64,000 bases of DNA from Mucilaginibacter jinjuensis (GCF_028596025.1 NZ_CP117167.1:4464001-4528000), one strand, 5' to 3'. Counted from the stretch's first letter, positions 1 through 8,044 are shown. Translations and numbers: made by a program. The notes: generated by a model not told the origin, from the sequence alone.

Positions 1-2
1 GC

Positions 3-1085
3 TGGCTTGATGATTTTGCTTTGTATAGTGCCCTGCGCGAAAACCATGATGGCGCTCCATGGCATCAATGGAATAAATCGTACAAAACGCGCCATACACC
101 TGCATTGGCCCGCTTTGCTCAGCGCAGCAGTCGCGCTATCGATAAAATTAAATGGCTGCAGTTTATCTTCTTCAGGCAGTGGCAACAATTAAAAGATCAT
201 TGCCGTGTACTCAACATTCGGCTGTTTGGTGATCTGCCTTTTTATGTAAGTTATGATTCGGCCGATGTTTGGGCTAACCAGGAAATCTTCGCCCTCGATA
301 AACAAGGCAACATCACAGGTATTGCGGGTGTGCCACCCGATTATTTTAATGCTGATGGCCAGCTTTGGGGCATGCCGGTTTACCGCTGGGATGTATTGAA
401 AAAGCAGGGCTATCAATGGTGGATCAATCGCCTGCGCAAAAATATGGAGTTGTTTGATCTGCTTAGGCTCGATCACTTTCGTGCCTTCTCTGCCTATTGG
501 GAAGTCCCCGCCGGTGAAACTACGGCCAAAAACGGCAAATGGGTAAATGGGCCGGGAGCCGATTTCTTTAACAAAGCCAGACATGCCTTAGGCAACCTGC
601 CTCTTGTGGCCGAAGATCTGGGCGATATTGATGAACCTGTATTTAAACTGCGCGACCAGTTTGAACTGCCAGGCATGAAAGTACTGCAATTTGCCTTTGG
701 CGATGACACAGCGCAATCGCTCTACATCCCACATAATTACGATGCTAACTTTTTTGTTTACACCGGCACGCACGATAATAATACCACCCTGGGCTGGTAT
801 AATGAGGATGCAGATAAAAAAGTAATTAAGCAGATAGAAGAATATACAGGGCAGGTTGTGAAGCATAAAAACATCAATAAGGTATTGATGCGCATGGCTT
901 ACGCATCTACAGCAAAAGTGACTATTATACCCATGCAAGATATTTTAAACCTGAACAGGGAATCAAGAATGAATAACCCTGCCGTGGCAGAGCATAACTG
1001 GTTATGGCGAATGCTGCCCAAACTGGTTGATGACGATACTGCAGCCAAACTAATTGGGCTAATTAAAATGTATAACAGGCAGTAA
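3..1085 (+). CDS. malQ: 4-alpha-glucanotransferase (amylomaltase), 5' truncated by window edge
   Basis: This is the C-terminal 360 residues of a GH77 4-alpha-glucanotransferase, which transfers alpha-1,4-glucan segments between maltodextrins in the cytoplasm. The frame is open to the window edge, and the first visible codons read WLDDFALYSAL, typical family sequence, so the true start lies upstream. Three GH77 active-site blocks are visible: RLDHFRAF with the nucleophile Asp, AEDLG with the acid/base Glu, and TGTHDNNTTLGW with the transition-state Asp. The stop codon lies inside the stem of the downstream hairpin. A role in maltodextrin breakdown fits the susCDE locus 40 kb away, although linkage at that distance is only suggestive. 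Confidence 0.95.
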   Translation, partial: WLDDFALYSALRENHDGAPWHQWNKSYKTRHTPALARFAQRSSRAIDKIKWLQFIFFRQWQQLKDHCRVLNIRLFGDLPFYVSYDSADVWANQEIFALDKQGNITGIAGVPPDYFNADGQLWGMPVYRWDVLKKQGYQWWINRLRKNMELFDLLRLDHFRAFSAYWEVPAGETTAKNGKWVNGPGADFFNKARHALGNLPLVAEDLGDIDEPVFKLRDQFELPGMKVLQFAFGDDTAQSLYIPHNYDANFFVYTGTHDNNTTLGWYNEDADKKVIKQIEEYTGQVVKHKNINKVLMRMAYASTAKVTIIPMQDILNLNRESRMNNPAVAEHNWLWRMLPKLVDDDTAAKLIGLIKMYNRQ

Positions 1086-1105
1086 AAGTACTGCCTGTTT
1101 ATTTA
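1074..1105 (+). terminator. Rho-independent terminator of malQ
   Basis: An 11-bp perfect stem (1074-1084 with 1089-1099, core caggcagta/tactgcctg) with a 4-base loop is followed by T-rich sequence. The malQ stop codon is inside the stem. Confidence 0.75.
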
Positions 1106-1192
1106 TTCTTTTCCGTTGCTTTTTCTGATCACTAAAAATATAGACAACACGAAAAAAGCGATGATAAATCCAACTCCAAGTAATACAAACAT
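1103..1192 (-). CDS. possible 29-residue single-pass membrane miniprotein
   Basis: An ATG-initiated ORF encodes 29 residues. It begins MFVLLGVGFIIAFF, continues as one uninterrupted hydrophobic stretch to about residue 22, and ends in a basic tail (RKSNGKE). That layout, one membrane helix with a positively charged C-terminal end, is typical of bacterial membrane miniproteins. No Shine-Dalgarno is seen, as is normal here. The ORF sits alone between malQ and the desaturase, and its 3' end overlaps the T-rich tail of the malQ terminator. The product family is not recognised. An ORF this short could occur by chance, so the call rests on the membrane-helix pattern alone. Confidence 0.4.
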   Translation of the reverse strand: MFVLLGVGFIIAFFVLSIFLVIRKSNGKE

Positions 1193-1263
1193 AGCTTTAT
1201 AATTTAGTCTGTATTATTAACAAGGGAAAAGCGGCGATTGTTTAAAAATTTCCTTAAACGAAA

Positions 1264-1289
1264 AAAGGCTTCGATATATCGAAGCCTTT
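1264..1289 (-). terminator. Terminator of the desaturase gene
   Basis: A 13-bp perfect inverted repeat (aaaggcttcgata/tatcgaagccttt) lies 20 bp after the desaturase stop. On the minus strand it is followed by a T-run from the adjacent A-tract at 1259-1266. Confidence 0.8.
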
Positions 1290-1308
1290 CCTATTTTATT
1301 AAGTTAAA

Positions 1309-2400
1309 TTATACTTCCTCAACCGCTAATACAGGCACAATAACAGGTACCAATAACTCTGGTACAATTGCCTTATGCTCTTGTTCATGAGCATTTACAT
1401 ACTCTTTATAGAACTGCGCTTTACAATCATTATAAGTGCTTACAGCACCAATGGTATGCATAAACTTAATATAATACCAGGCAGAATCAACCTGGTAAGG
1501 TTTAAAACCCGAGCGTGCACTTTTAGGATACAAGTGGTGGTTGTTATGCCATTCGCCTGCTACAATGCCTGGCCAAACCTGGTTAATAGACATATCGTCC
1601 TGGTTGTAGTCAATACCTTCACGGCGCTTATCTTCACCTTTACCGTGGCCTTCATAGTTAAAGGTACGTACCCCAACTGCCCAAAAGCCTGCTGCTGCAA
1701 ATAACGAAACTGCCAGAGGGATACCACCCATCAGGTAAAATGCACCAAACCAGAACGACCAGTTAAGGATAATACCCACAACCGTATTTAAAGGTTTAGC
1801 CAGCGATCCCCATTTTTGGTATTGCTCATAAGTGTTTACGCTAACGCCTGTATGTTTCATCAGGTTTACGCACTTGGCATATTCTTTTTCGCTCAGGTTT
1901 TTGCTGATAGGCTGGTGGTTAACATCGGCCAAAAAGCAATATAAGAAACCACCTTGTGCATTGTATGGATCGCCTGGGGTATCAGATTTGGCGTGGTGTA
2001 CGTGGTGCGATACCGCGTAAATTTCTTCGGGGATAATTTTGAGTGTAAGGTTTTGGGTAAAAAACCTCCAGAACTTGTTGCGGAACTGGTAAGCATTGTG
2101 TGTGCAATACCTGTGGTGCCAGATAGTACCGTGGGTGCCCATCACAATCATGCTGTAAAAAAAGGCGGCTAACAGCGTTTTTACCGACATGTATTTAAAC
2201 AAGAATAGCAAAAAGAAAGGCACTAAAGCCAATACAGTAAACCAGCATAAGAATGAAAGCCAGTTTTTTTTGTCTTTAAAAACATTAAGTCTCGAGAAAA
2301 ATTCGCCGAAAAGTTGTTTTGGGGATGGCTTAACCAATAAGCCATTAGCGTCTTGCCAACCGTACGAGGGAGGCTGAAGAACAGTGTCTAAAAATGACAT
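1309..2400 (-). CDS. acyl-CoA (delta-9 type) fatty acid desaturase
   Basis: This is a membrane-bound di-iron fatty acid desaturase that introduces a cis double bond into saturated acyl chains and so tunes membrane fluidity. The three histidine boxes of the stearoyl-CoA desaturase family are present: HRYCTH at residues 96-101, HHVHH at 132-136 and EWHNNHH near residue 280. Hydrophobic segments at about 47-69, 73-90 and 205-245 fit the usual four-helix arrangement. The length of 363 residues is slightly above the bacterial norm because of a C-terminal extension rich in Val and Pro. The gene is transcribed alone and has its own terminator. Substrate (acyl-CoA or lipid-bound acyl) cannot be told from sequence. 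Confidence 0.93.
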   Translation of the reverse strand: MSFLDTVLQPPSYGWQDANGLLVKPSPKQLFGEFFSRLNVFKDKKNWLSFLCWFTVLALVPFFLLFLFKYMSVKTLLAAFFYSMIVMGTHGTIWHHRYCTHNAYQFRNKFWRFFTQNLTLKIIPEEIYAVSHHVHHAKSDTPGDPYNAQGGFLYCFLADVNHQPISKNLSEKEYAKCVNLMKHTGVSVNTYEQYQKWGSLAKPLNTVVGIILNWSFWFGAFYLMGGIPLAVSLFAAAGFWAVGVRTFNYEGHGKGEDKRREGIDYNQDDMSINQVWPGIVAGEWHNNHHLYPKSARSGFKPYQVDSAWYYIKFMHTIGAVSTYNDCKAQFYKEYVNAHEQEHKAIVPELLVPVIVPVLAVEEV

Positions 2401-2739
2401 TAAATAATTGGGTTTATAATTATATAGTGAAAATTAAATAGAGGGCGTAGTTAATAGTGGAAAGGTAGGTAATTATATCATCAAAATGTAATTAATACTT
2501 AAAACTTTAACGTAGTGCTTGACATTTAAACGTAAATATCTATGCTTTAGATATAACCATTTGAAAAAATAGTTCAAAAAGCCTTTAAATAGTAACAGAG
2601 GCCAAGAACCGGCAATAAAAATATATTAACAATTAGGATATTTTTAGGATTTTCTGACCGTTGCAAAGCAAAAATTCTGATTCTTGATACTTGTTTTTAG
2701 CGCTTTCTGGCTTGTATTGGCACAGGTACTCGGCCTTAT

Positions 2740-2822
2740 GGCGTTTCCCTTCGGGCCAGGCTTTCCGCTTATACGCCTGCAGGCCTTAGTCACAGGCCGG
2801 TATCCGCTGCAATCCTTAACGC
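2740..2822. repeat. 83-bp dispersed intergenic repeat, copy 1
   Basis: This segment, starting ggcgtttccct and ending ccttaacgc, matches 47210-47292 over its full length, about 72 of 82 positions by eye and without gaps. It contains inner palindromic pieces (cgcctgcagg; ggcctta...acaggcc). It is non-coding: the frames across it do not resemble proteins. It forms the left part of a composite repeat region that runs to about 3225. The rest of the 844-bp gap, 2401-2739, is AT-rich with no gene seen. Confidence 0.75.
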
Positions 2823-2850
2823 GAATTGTCTTTTGGTTATTATCAATGGC

Positions 2851-2922
2851 TGTCATGCTGAGGCACTCGAAGCATGGTGGGCGGGCATCTACGCGCGACA
2901 CTTCGAGTGCCTCAGTGTGACA
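2851..2922. repeat. Inverted repeat of the 'tgtcatgctgag' family
   Basis: The left arm 2851-2872 (tgtcatgctgaggcactcg...) pairs with the right arm 2901-2922 with two mismatches, across a GC-rich 28-base loop. The arm ends tgtca/tgaca and the 'gaagcatgg' word recur in the tandem copies at 4654-4836. Confidence 0.75.
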
Positions 2923-2930
2923 GCCCCATT

Positions 2931-3066
2931 TCTGGCGCAAGTATGCAGCGACAGGCTTGTGCAATGGAGTACTTGTGCCTGTATGCTTGGTATAATAAAC
3001 TTTACAAGAAAACTGTATAGGCACAAGTACTCAGCCCGCATCCTGTCGCTGCATACTTGCGCCAGA
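2931..3066. repeat. Large nested palindrome
   Basis: A perfect 25-bp inverted repeat (2931-2955 with 3042-3066, tctggcgcaagtatgcagcg...) encloses a second inverted pair (2967-2983 with 3016-3032, gagtacttgtgcc..., one mismatch). The whole could fold into a long branched hairpin. It is non-coding. Confidence 0.8.
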
Positions 3067-3070
3067 ATAG

Positions 3071-3151
3071 GTAATTTTTCTTTTGCGGAAAAAGAAAACG
3101 TACATCCACTAACGATTCATACTTTACACTGCCCTTCCTAATGGAAAACGG
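3071..3151. repeat. 81-bp dispersed repeat, copy 1
   Basis: The segment beginning gtaatttttcttttgcgg matches 55981-56061 without gaps, with about 9 mismatches. It includes a hairpin formed by tttttctttt/aaaaagaaaa. Both copies are intergenic and lie next to 'cgctatcgctcgcaatgac' elements. Confidence 0.7.
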
Positions 3152-3179
3152 ATATACAAGCAATCACCGACATATTGGT

Positions 3180-3225
3180 CCTGTATAGCTACGGGATTGC
3201 CACGCTATCGCTCGCAATGACAAAT
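3180..3225. repeat. Half-site of the 'cgctcgcaatgaca' palindromic element
   Basis: The sequence tatagctacgggattgccacgctatcgctcgcaatgacaaa is the right half of the element found complete at 29538-29660 and 55731-55841. No matching left arm is seen, so this copy looks truncated. Confidence 0.7.
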
Positions 3226-3244
3226 TTTAAAACTCTGAAATCCT

Positions 3245-3820
3245 TTACTGCTTTACAATCGCTTTGCGCTCAAAAACACAACGCTCACCTTTTAATAGCT
3301 CCAATAACTTCTCAGGATCATTAGGTACTTTAATTTGCTTGGCTTCGCGTTTGTAGTTTAGTTTAAGCTGCTTGCGGTGCATGGCTTCAATAAAACGCCT
3401 TACCTGTTCGCGGTTTTCTACAATAAGGCCCGGTACCTGTGCGGGTTTGTTATACTCATCCTTGGCTACCATGGTAAAGTAGCTGGTATTGGTATGCTTA
3501 ATTACATTGGTTTTCACATTTTCTGATATCACCCTGATGCCTACTACAATAGATGTATTACCGGTATAATTTACCGATGCCATCAGCGATACCATCTCTC
3601 CCACCTCAATCGGTTCCAAAAAATCAACCCCATCTATCGATGCCGTTACACAATAGTTGCCCGCGTGCTTGGCAGCGCATACATAGGCTACCTTATCCAT
3701 TAGCGATAATAAGATACCTCCGTGTATTTTACCGCCGAAGTTGGCATACGAAGGGATCATCAATTCGGTAAGGGTGGTTTGAGAAAACTTGGCTGATTTA
3801 AATTCGGGGGAGTCTTGCAT
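3245..3820 (-). CDS. acyl-CoA thioesterase (hotdog fold)
   Basis: This is a cytosolic hotdog-fold acyl-CoA thioesterase that hydrolyses fatty acyl-CoA to free acid and CoA. Residues 20-140 carry the family pattern: PSYANFGGKIHGGILLSLMD, then a 'CVTASIDGVDFLEPI' strand and 'GNTSIVVGIRV'. The conserved HGG..LxxMD segment holds the usual catalytic Asp. A Lys/Arg-rich C-terminal tail (about residues 145-190) is added. An in-frame TTG lies two codons upstream, but the ATG at 3820 gives the better start. The gene stands alone, with repeats downstream and a divergent secreted-protein gene upstream. Confidence 0.88.
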   Translation of the reverse strand: MQDSPEFKSAKFSQTTLTELMIPSYANFGGKIHGGILLSLMDKVAYVCAAKHAGNYCVTASIDGVDFLEPIEVGEMVSLMASVNYTGNTSIVVGIRVISENVKTNVIKHTNTSYFTMVAKDEYNKPAQVPGLIVENREQVRRFIEAMHRKQLKLNYKREAKQIKVPNDPEKLLELLKGERCVFERKAIVKQ

Positions 3821-3912
3821 AGCCAAATTTAGCAGTTTAATGCTTTTTTCAAATTAAAGAACATCGAAAACACATATTTTTATAGAAACGCCTAAGCAAA
3901 TTAAGCCAACTA

Positions 3913-3942
3913 TTGTTAGTGAAGTATAGTATGCTAATTTTG
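3913..3942 (+). promoter_or_regulatory. Bacteroidota-type promoter for the 3963 gene
   Basis: TTG at 3913-3915 and TAATTTTG at 3935-3942 are separated by 19 bases and match the Bacteroidota primary sigma factor consensus. The predicted transcript starts shortly before the GTG start codon at 3963. Confidence 0.6.
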
Positions 3943-3962
3943 GCATTCTAACACTTGATACC

Positions 3963-4649
3963 GTGAAGCGTTTTTACATTTACCTGCTTGCATTTTTATT
4001 GCCTGTTTGTTGCCTTGCACAAGAAACCGTTATTATTAAACGTAAACTTACAAATGCTGTTAAAGAGCGCGTGAGTGTTTTAAAAAGCGACAATGTTACT
4101 AAGCAGGGGCTTTACCAGGCGCTTTGGGACAGTAAAACAGTACTGGCCAACGGCAGCTATACCAAAAACGTAAAAACCGGGATCTGGAATTTTTACGATA
4201 CCAAAAACAATGTAATTCAACGCTTTAATTATACCACCAATACCCTGTTGTATGAAGCGCCGGAAGATAGCGCAACCAACTGCCGTTATGTGGTTGACCA
4301 CACCGTACGCGATACTGACCGTACTACCAAACCGATAGTAATTGGCGGTCGTTTTTTCGGCTATATCAATTACCTGAGGCTATTTCGTTTACCGCCAGAT
4401 ATGCGCAATATTAACAATGAGGTAGTTGTACCAACTATTGAATTACTGGTAAGCCCTGGTGGCCGCCTTGCCGAGTACATTGTACATTTTCAAGCCGAAA
4501 ACTACGACCGTAAAGTGGGCTTTAATATCGATTACCTAAGCGATGAGGATAAAACCTTTATCCCCGCCACCATTAACGGCGAACCGATTGCCTGCCGGAT
4601 ATTTATCCGCTGCTTTTTAACCAGTGGTGGTGATTTGGATTTGTTTTAG
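3963..4649 (+). CDS. secreted protein of unknown function with a MORN/YwqK-like segment
   Basis: A 228-residue protein with a clear signal peptide (MKRFYIYLLAFLLPVCCLAQ, cleavage likely after LAQ) that should reach the periplasm or surface. Residues 45-95 resemble MORN or YwqK-antitoxin-like repeats (GLYQALWDSKTVLANGSY...GIWNFYD). Residues 155-228 (VPTIELLVSPGGRLAEYIVH...) look like a compact beta domain, faintly similar to TonB C-terminal segments. It starts with GTG, placed 21 bp after a good promoter. Proteins with this layout are common in Sphingobacteriaceae. I do not assign a function. Confidence 0.75.
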   Translation: MKRFYIYLLAFLLPVCCLAQETVIIKRKLTNAVKERVSVLKSDNVTKQGLYQALWDSKTVLANGSYTKNVKTGIWNFYDTKNNVIQRFNYTTNTLLYEAPEDSATNCRYVVDHTVRDTDRTTKPIVIGGRFFGYINYLRLFRLPPDMRNINNEVVVPTIELLVSPGGRLAEYIVHFQAENYDRKVGFNIDYLSDEDKTFIPATINGEPIACRIFIRCFLTSGGDLDLF

Positions 4650-4653
4650 AGGG

Positions 4654-4836
4654 ATGGTAACAAGGGGTGTCATGCTGAGCCTGTCGAAGCATGGTGCAGG
4701 GGGTTATGCGTTGTTCATCTACAATATTATCTGTAACATAATTTAGAGAGATGGTAGAAGGGGTGTCATGCTGAGCCTGTCGAAGCATGGTGCAGGGGAT
4801 TATGCGCTGTTCATCTATAATATTATCTGTAACATA
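4654..4836. repeat. Tandem direct repeat, two ~96-bp copies
   Basis: Two near-identical copies run head to tail: atggtaacaaggggtgtcatgc... from 4654 and atggtagaaggggtgtcatgc... from 4751. Both hold the word 'tcatgctgagcctgtcgaagcatggtgcagg' and end ctgtaacat. The offset is 96 bases. The repeat lies between two plus-strand genes and ends 7 bases before the GIY-YIG start codon. Confidence 0.85.
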
Positions 4837-4842
4837 TTTTAA

Positions 4843-5130
4843 ATGAAGCAATATTTTGTCTATATATTAATTTGTAACGATAATTCTTATTATACCGGCA
4901 TTACAAATAACCTTGAACGAAGATTATTTGAGCATGAAAACGGTGAAAATCCGCAATGCTATACCTATAAAAAACGTCCGGTTAAATTAGTTTTTCAAGA
5001 GCGATTTACTGATGTTAACCAAGCTATAGCATTTGAAAAACAAGTTAAGGGCTGGAGACGCGACAAGAAAGAAGCTATAATTAACGGCAATTGGAGTTTA
5101 TTACCACAGTTAGCAAAGACTGCCAAATAA
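4843..5130 (+). CDS. GIY-YIG nuclease superfamily protein (small, UPF0213-like)
   Basis: A 95-residue single-domain GIY-YIG protein. The GIY-YIG signature appears as YVYILICNDNSYYTGIT near the N terminus, followed by the conserved Arg helix (NNLERRLFEHENG) and the Glu-containing helix (AIAFEKQVKGWRRDKK). Length and layout match the small YhbQ/UPF0213 type, which often occurs singly in bacterial genomes and whose role is unsettled. The start codon follows the tandem repeat directly, so transcription probably runs in from upstream. No partner methylase or homing element is seen nearby. Confidence 0.9.
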   Translation: MKQYFVYILICNDNSYYTGITNNLERRLFEHENGENPQCYTYKKRPVKLVFQERFTDVNQAIAFEKQVKGWRRDKKEAIINGNWSLLPQLAKTAK

Positions 5131-5149
5131 TATAGCGTAGATGGCCTTC

Positions 5150-5215
5150 CCGTTATCCTTCGACAAGCTCAGGATGACAGCGCTCAAAAAAACAAGTTCC
5201 TCGCAATGACGAGTT
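5150..5215. repeat. Degenerate intergenic palindrome fragments
   Basis: The words 'ttatccttcgacaagctcaggatgacag' and 'gttcctcgcaatgacgag' are truncated right arms of the dispersed palindromic family. No complete pair is present. Confidence 0.55.
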
Positions 5216-5226
5216 TTATAATAAAC

Positions 5227-5262
5227 AAAAAGGCTCTCTAATAAAAATTAGAGAGCCTTTTT
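5227..5262. terminator. Bidirectional terminator between GIY-YIG gene and slyD
   Basis: A 16-bp perfect stem (aaaaaggctctctaat/attagagagccttttt) with a 4-base loop has A-run and T-run on its two sides. It can serve both convergent genes. Confidence 0.85.
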
Positions 5263-5265
5263 CAA

Positions 5266-5763
5266 TTAATGACCGTGATGACCATCCGCACCATGAGCAT
5301 GTCCATGCGATAACTCTTCTGGCGTAGCCGGGCGTACGTTTATAATATTACCGGTAAAGTGTAGTTCCTGGCCAGCCATTGGGTGGTTAAGGTCAACTAT
5401 CACTGCATCTTCAACAACAGAAACTACCTGTCCCTGAAAACGGTTACCCTGGTTATCTTGCAGCGGCAGGATGTTACCTACTTCTGGCAGGTCCTGGCCT
5501 GCAAACATTTCTTTCGGCAGGTTGGCAACAGCTTCTTCATCATATTCGCCATAAGCATCAGCTGCAGGCAAACGGAAATCGAACGCATCGCCGGTTGACA
5601 GGGTTGACAAGTTTTCTTCGAAGCGAGGGAGCATTTGTCCGGCACCAAACAAGAAAGTTAATGGTTGCTCTTCGGTTGTTTTTTCTACAAGGTTTTCAGT
5701 GCCATCCTGATCAACATATAAATTGTATGTTAATGACACGACGTGTTGAGGCTCGATCTTCAT
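5266..5763 (-). CDS. slyD: SlyD-like FKBP-type peptidyl-prolyl cis-trans isomerase
   Basis: A 165-residue SlyD-type FKBP, a cytosolic prolyl isomerase and folding helper. The FKBP domain is split by an insert-in-flap domain, as in SlyD: residues 1-75 (VSLTYNLYVDQDG...QPLTFLFGAGQMLPRFE), an insert about 75-125, then VDLNHPMAGQELHFTGNI, the hallmark C-terminal FKBP strand. The C terminus is His-rich (GHAHGADGHHGH), which is known in SlyD to bind nickel and other divalent metals, but it is shorter than in E. coli. The gene lies 28 bp after the DUF255 gene on the same strand and may be co-transcribed with it. Confidence 0.9.
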   Translation of the reverse strand: MKIEPQHVVSLTYNLYVDQDGTENLVEKTTEEQPLTFLFGAGQMLPRFEENLSTLSTGDAFDFRLPAADAYGEYDEEAVANLPKEMFAGQDLPEVGNILPLQDNQGNRFQGQVVSVVEDAVIVDLNHPMAGQELHFTGNIINVRPATPEELSHGHAHGADGHHGH

Positions 5764-5791
5764 TATTGAAATATTTATTTGATAAAAGTTT

Positions 5792-7789
5792 TTATGCAGT
5801 AATTTGTTTTAATGCCTGCACAACATTGTGGGCCGGCAAACCACAGGTTTTATCTTTACAGATAAAAATACGCGCTGTATCCCCCGTTCTGCCTTGCAGC
5901 AAAGGTAAGTTTTCCTCGTTACCGCCCAACATTATTTTATTGGGGATATAGTTTTGTTCCATTTCGCGGCGCAGTTCTGTAACCTGCGGGCCGGTTATTG
6001 CTACCTCGTAGGTACCAAACACTTCTTCCAACAGCAACATAGCCCAGTTAGAATATACCGAACCGTATTTGGCCATATAAGGCATCAAATTACGCAGCAA
6101 TTGAGCCGAGATATGGTGATATCTTTCCTCTTCAAACAGCAAATCCAGCTTTTTAAGGTTGCGCGCCATTACCGAATTTGATGCCGGGATAACGCCATCC
6201 ATAATTTCGCATTTACGGGCAATCAGTTGCTCGTTATCGGCAGCGGTGTAAAAGAACATGCCTTCATTTTCATCATAATAAAGTTCGATGGCAATGTTGG
6301 TAAATGCGCGGGCAAAGTTGAGCCATTTGAGGTCGAAGGTAACTTCATACAAAGCAATCAATGCTTCAATGATATTGGCGTAATCATCCAAAAACGCAAT
6401 CGGGTTCTCAGATTTATGGATGCGGATCAGTTTGCCATCTTTATCTACTAAGTTATTGAGGATAAATTCGGCATTCTTCAGGGCAAGGTCGAGGTATACT
6501 TCATCGTTGAATACACGGTAAGCTTCGCAAAGTCCTTTCAGCATCAGGCCGTTCCATGAGGCAATGATCTTATAATCCAAGCCCGGGCGAATGCGGTGAC
6601 TGCGGTGTTCAAATACTTTGGTTTTGAGCGTAGCAATTCTATCTTTCAGTTCGCTTTCACTGATGCCCAACTTCGCTGCCAGTTCTGCATCGTCATCCTT
6701 ACGGAAGAAGACGTTGGTTTCCTCTTCCTCCCAATTACCATCTTCGGTAATATTATAATAGATACAGAAAAGATTGGCATCTTTTCCTAACACCTCTTCA
6801 ATTTCTGCTTTGGTAAACGTATAAAACTTGCCCTCTACCCCTTCGCTGTCGGCATCAAGAGCCGAGTAATAACCATTATCCGGTGATGTTAGCTCTCCCT
6901 GCACAAAGGCAATGGTTTCGTCAACTATCTGTTTATATAAAGGGTCGCGGTTCCAGGTGTAAGCTTCGGCATAAAGGCTAATGAGCTGACCATTATCATA
7001 CAGCATCTTCTCAAAATGCGGCACATGCCAGCGCGCATCAACCGAGTAACGGGCGAAGCCACCGCCTATATGATCGTAAATACCACCGTAGGCCATTTTC
7101 TTCAGCGTCAGTTTTACCGCGTTGGCAATGCCCTCATCTTTCATTAAATGAGCGTAGCGCATCAAAAACTGCCAGTTATTAGGCATCGGGAATTTGGGCG
7201 CATGGTTCATCCCTCCTTCTTTGAGGTCGAAATGTTTGCGCCAGTTGTTTACTATTGCTTCCAAATCTGCTTCGCTGTATTCGGGCTGCTCGGTAATAAA
7301 ATCAACCGATTCATATTGTTGGATGCCCTCGGTAAGGCGTACGGCATAACCTTCGGCTTCCTGTGGTTTATCACGGTAAAATTCAGCGAGGTTAATGAGC
7401 AAACTTGTCCAGTCTTTTTTAGGGAAATACGTACCGCCATAAATAGGCCGCTGATCGGGCAGGCAAATACAATTCAATGGCCAGCCCCCGCGACCGGTCA
7501 TCAATTGCACAGCGCTCATATAGATCTGGTCAATATCCGGGCGTTCTTCACGGTCAACCTTAATGCAAACAAAATTCTCGTTCATTACGGCAGCTACCTG
7601 CTCGTCCTCAAAGCTTTCGTGCTCCATTACGTGGCACCAGTGGCAGGCCGAGTAGCCAATGCTCACCAGTATCAGTTTATTCTCATCACGAGCTTTTTGC
7701 AAAGCTTCAGCTCCCCAGGGATACCAGTTAACTGGGTTATTGGCGTGTTGCAGTAAGTATGGCGAGGCAGAGTTGGCAAGACGATTCAT
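5792..7789 (-). CDS. thioredoxin domain-containing protein (DUF255, YyaL/SPATA20 family)
   Basis: A 665-residue member of the YyaL/SPATA20 family. Residues 1-165 form the DUF255 thioredoxin-like domain with the redox motif CHWC at 49-52 and the conserved segments NPVNWYPWGAEAL and VDREERPDIDQIYM. The remainder is an alpha/alpha-barrel region resembling N-acylglucosamine epimerase-type folds (HFEKMLYDNGQLISLYAEAY; FDLKEGGMNHAPKFPMP). Length agrees with the family. Biochemical function is not established for bacterial members. It probably heads a two-gene unit with slyD. No signal peptide is present, so it should be cytosolic. Confidence 0.93.
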   Translation of the reverse strand: MNRLANSASPYLLQHANNPVNWYPWGAEALQKARDENKLILVSIGYSACHWCHVMEHESFEDEQVAAVMNENFVCIKVDREERPDIDQIYMSAVQLMTGRGGWPLNCICLPDQRPIYGGTYFPKKDWTSLLINLAEFYRDKPQEAEGYAVRLTEGIQQYESVDFITEQPEYSEADLEAIVNNWRKHFDLKEGGMNHAPKFPMPNNWQFLMRYAHLMKDEGIANAVKLTLKKMAYGGIYDHIGGGFARYSVDARWHVPHFEKMLYDNGQLISLYAEAYTWNRDPLYKQIVDETIAFVQGELTSPDNGYYSALDADSEGVEGKFYTFTKAEIEEVLGKDANLFCIYYNITEDGNWEEEETNVFFRKDDDAELAAKLGISESELKDRIATLKTKVFEHRSHRIRPGLDYKIIASWNGLMLKGLCEAYRVFNDEVYLDLALKNAEFILNNLVDKDGKLIRIHKSENPIAFLDDYANIIEALIALYEVTFDLKWLNFARAFTNIAIELYYDENEGMFFYTAADNEQLIARKCEIMDGVIPASNSVMARNLKKLDLLFEEERYHHISAQLLRNLMPYMAKYGSVYSNWAMLLLEEVFGTYEVAITGPQVTELRREMEQNYIPNKIMLGGNEENLPLLQGRTGDTARIFICKDKTCGLPAHNVVQALKQITA

Positions 7790-8044
7790 TTTGATTTCGG
7801 ATGTCGGATTTTCGATGTCGGATTTATACTACAATTGTTATTCCGAAAATTGGGGTTATGACATATTTACAGCCACATCAATTCTGCACCAAAAGCGTAC
7901 GCGAGGGCGTTCGGTTTCGATACAATCAAATCATTAACAACACAGCCAATACACTGATAATCAATAACTTATATTTAAGGCATAATATTTAAACGTATCA
8001 ACAGGTAAAACACTCACTATTAAAACGTTGTAAATTCTATTGAT

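Noticed and set aside
2644..3141. ORFs of 78-126 residues across the repeat island
   Set aside because: They run through dispersed repeats and inverted arms, and their products contain no protein-like pattern beyond the repeated words.
4603..4851. 82-residue minus-strand ORF over the tandem repeat
   Set aside because: Its sequence repeats itself because of the 96-bp DNA repeat and matches no protein pattern.
7148..7756. 202-residue plus-strand ORF within the DUF255 gene
   Set aside because: It overlaps strongly supported family sequence with a CHWC motif on the other strand. Long antisense frames are common in this coding composition.
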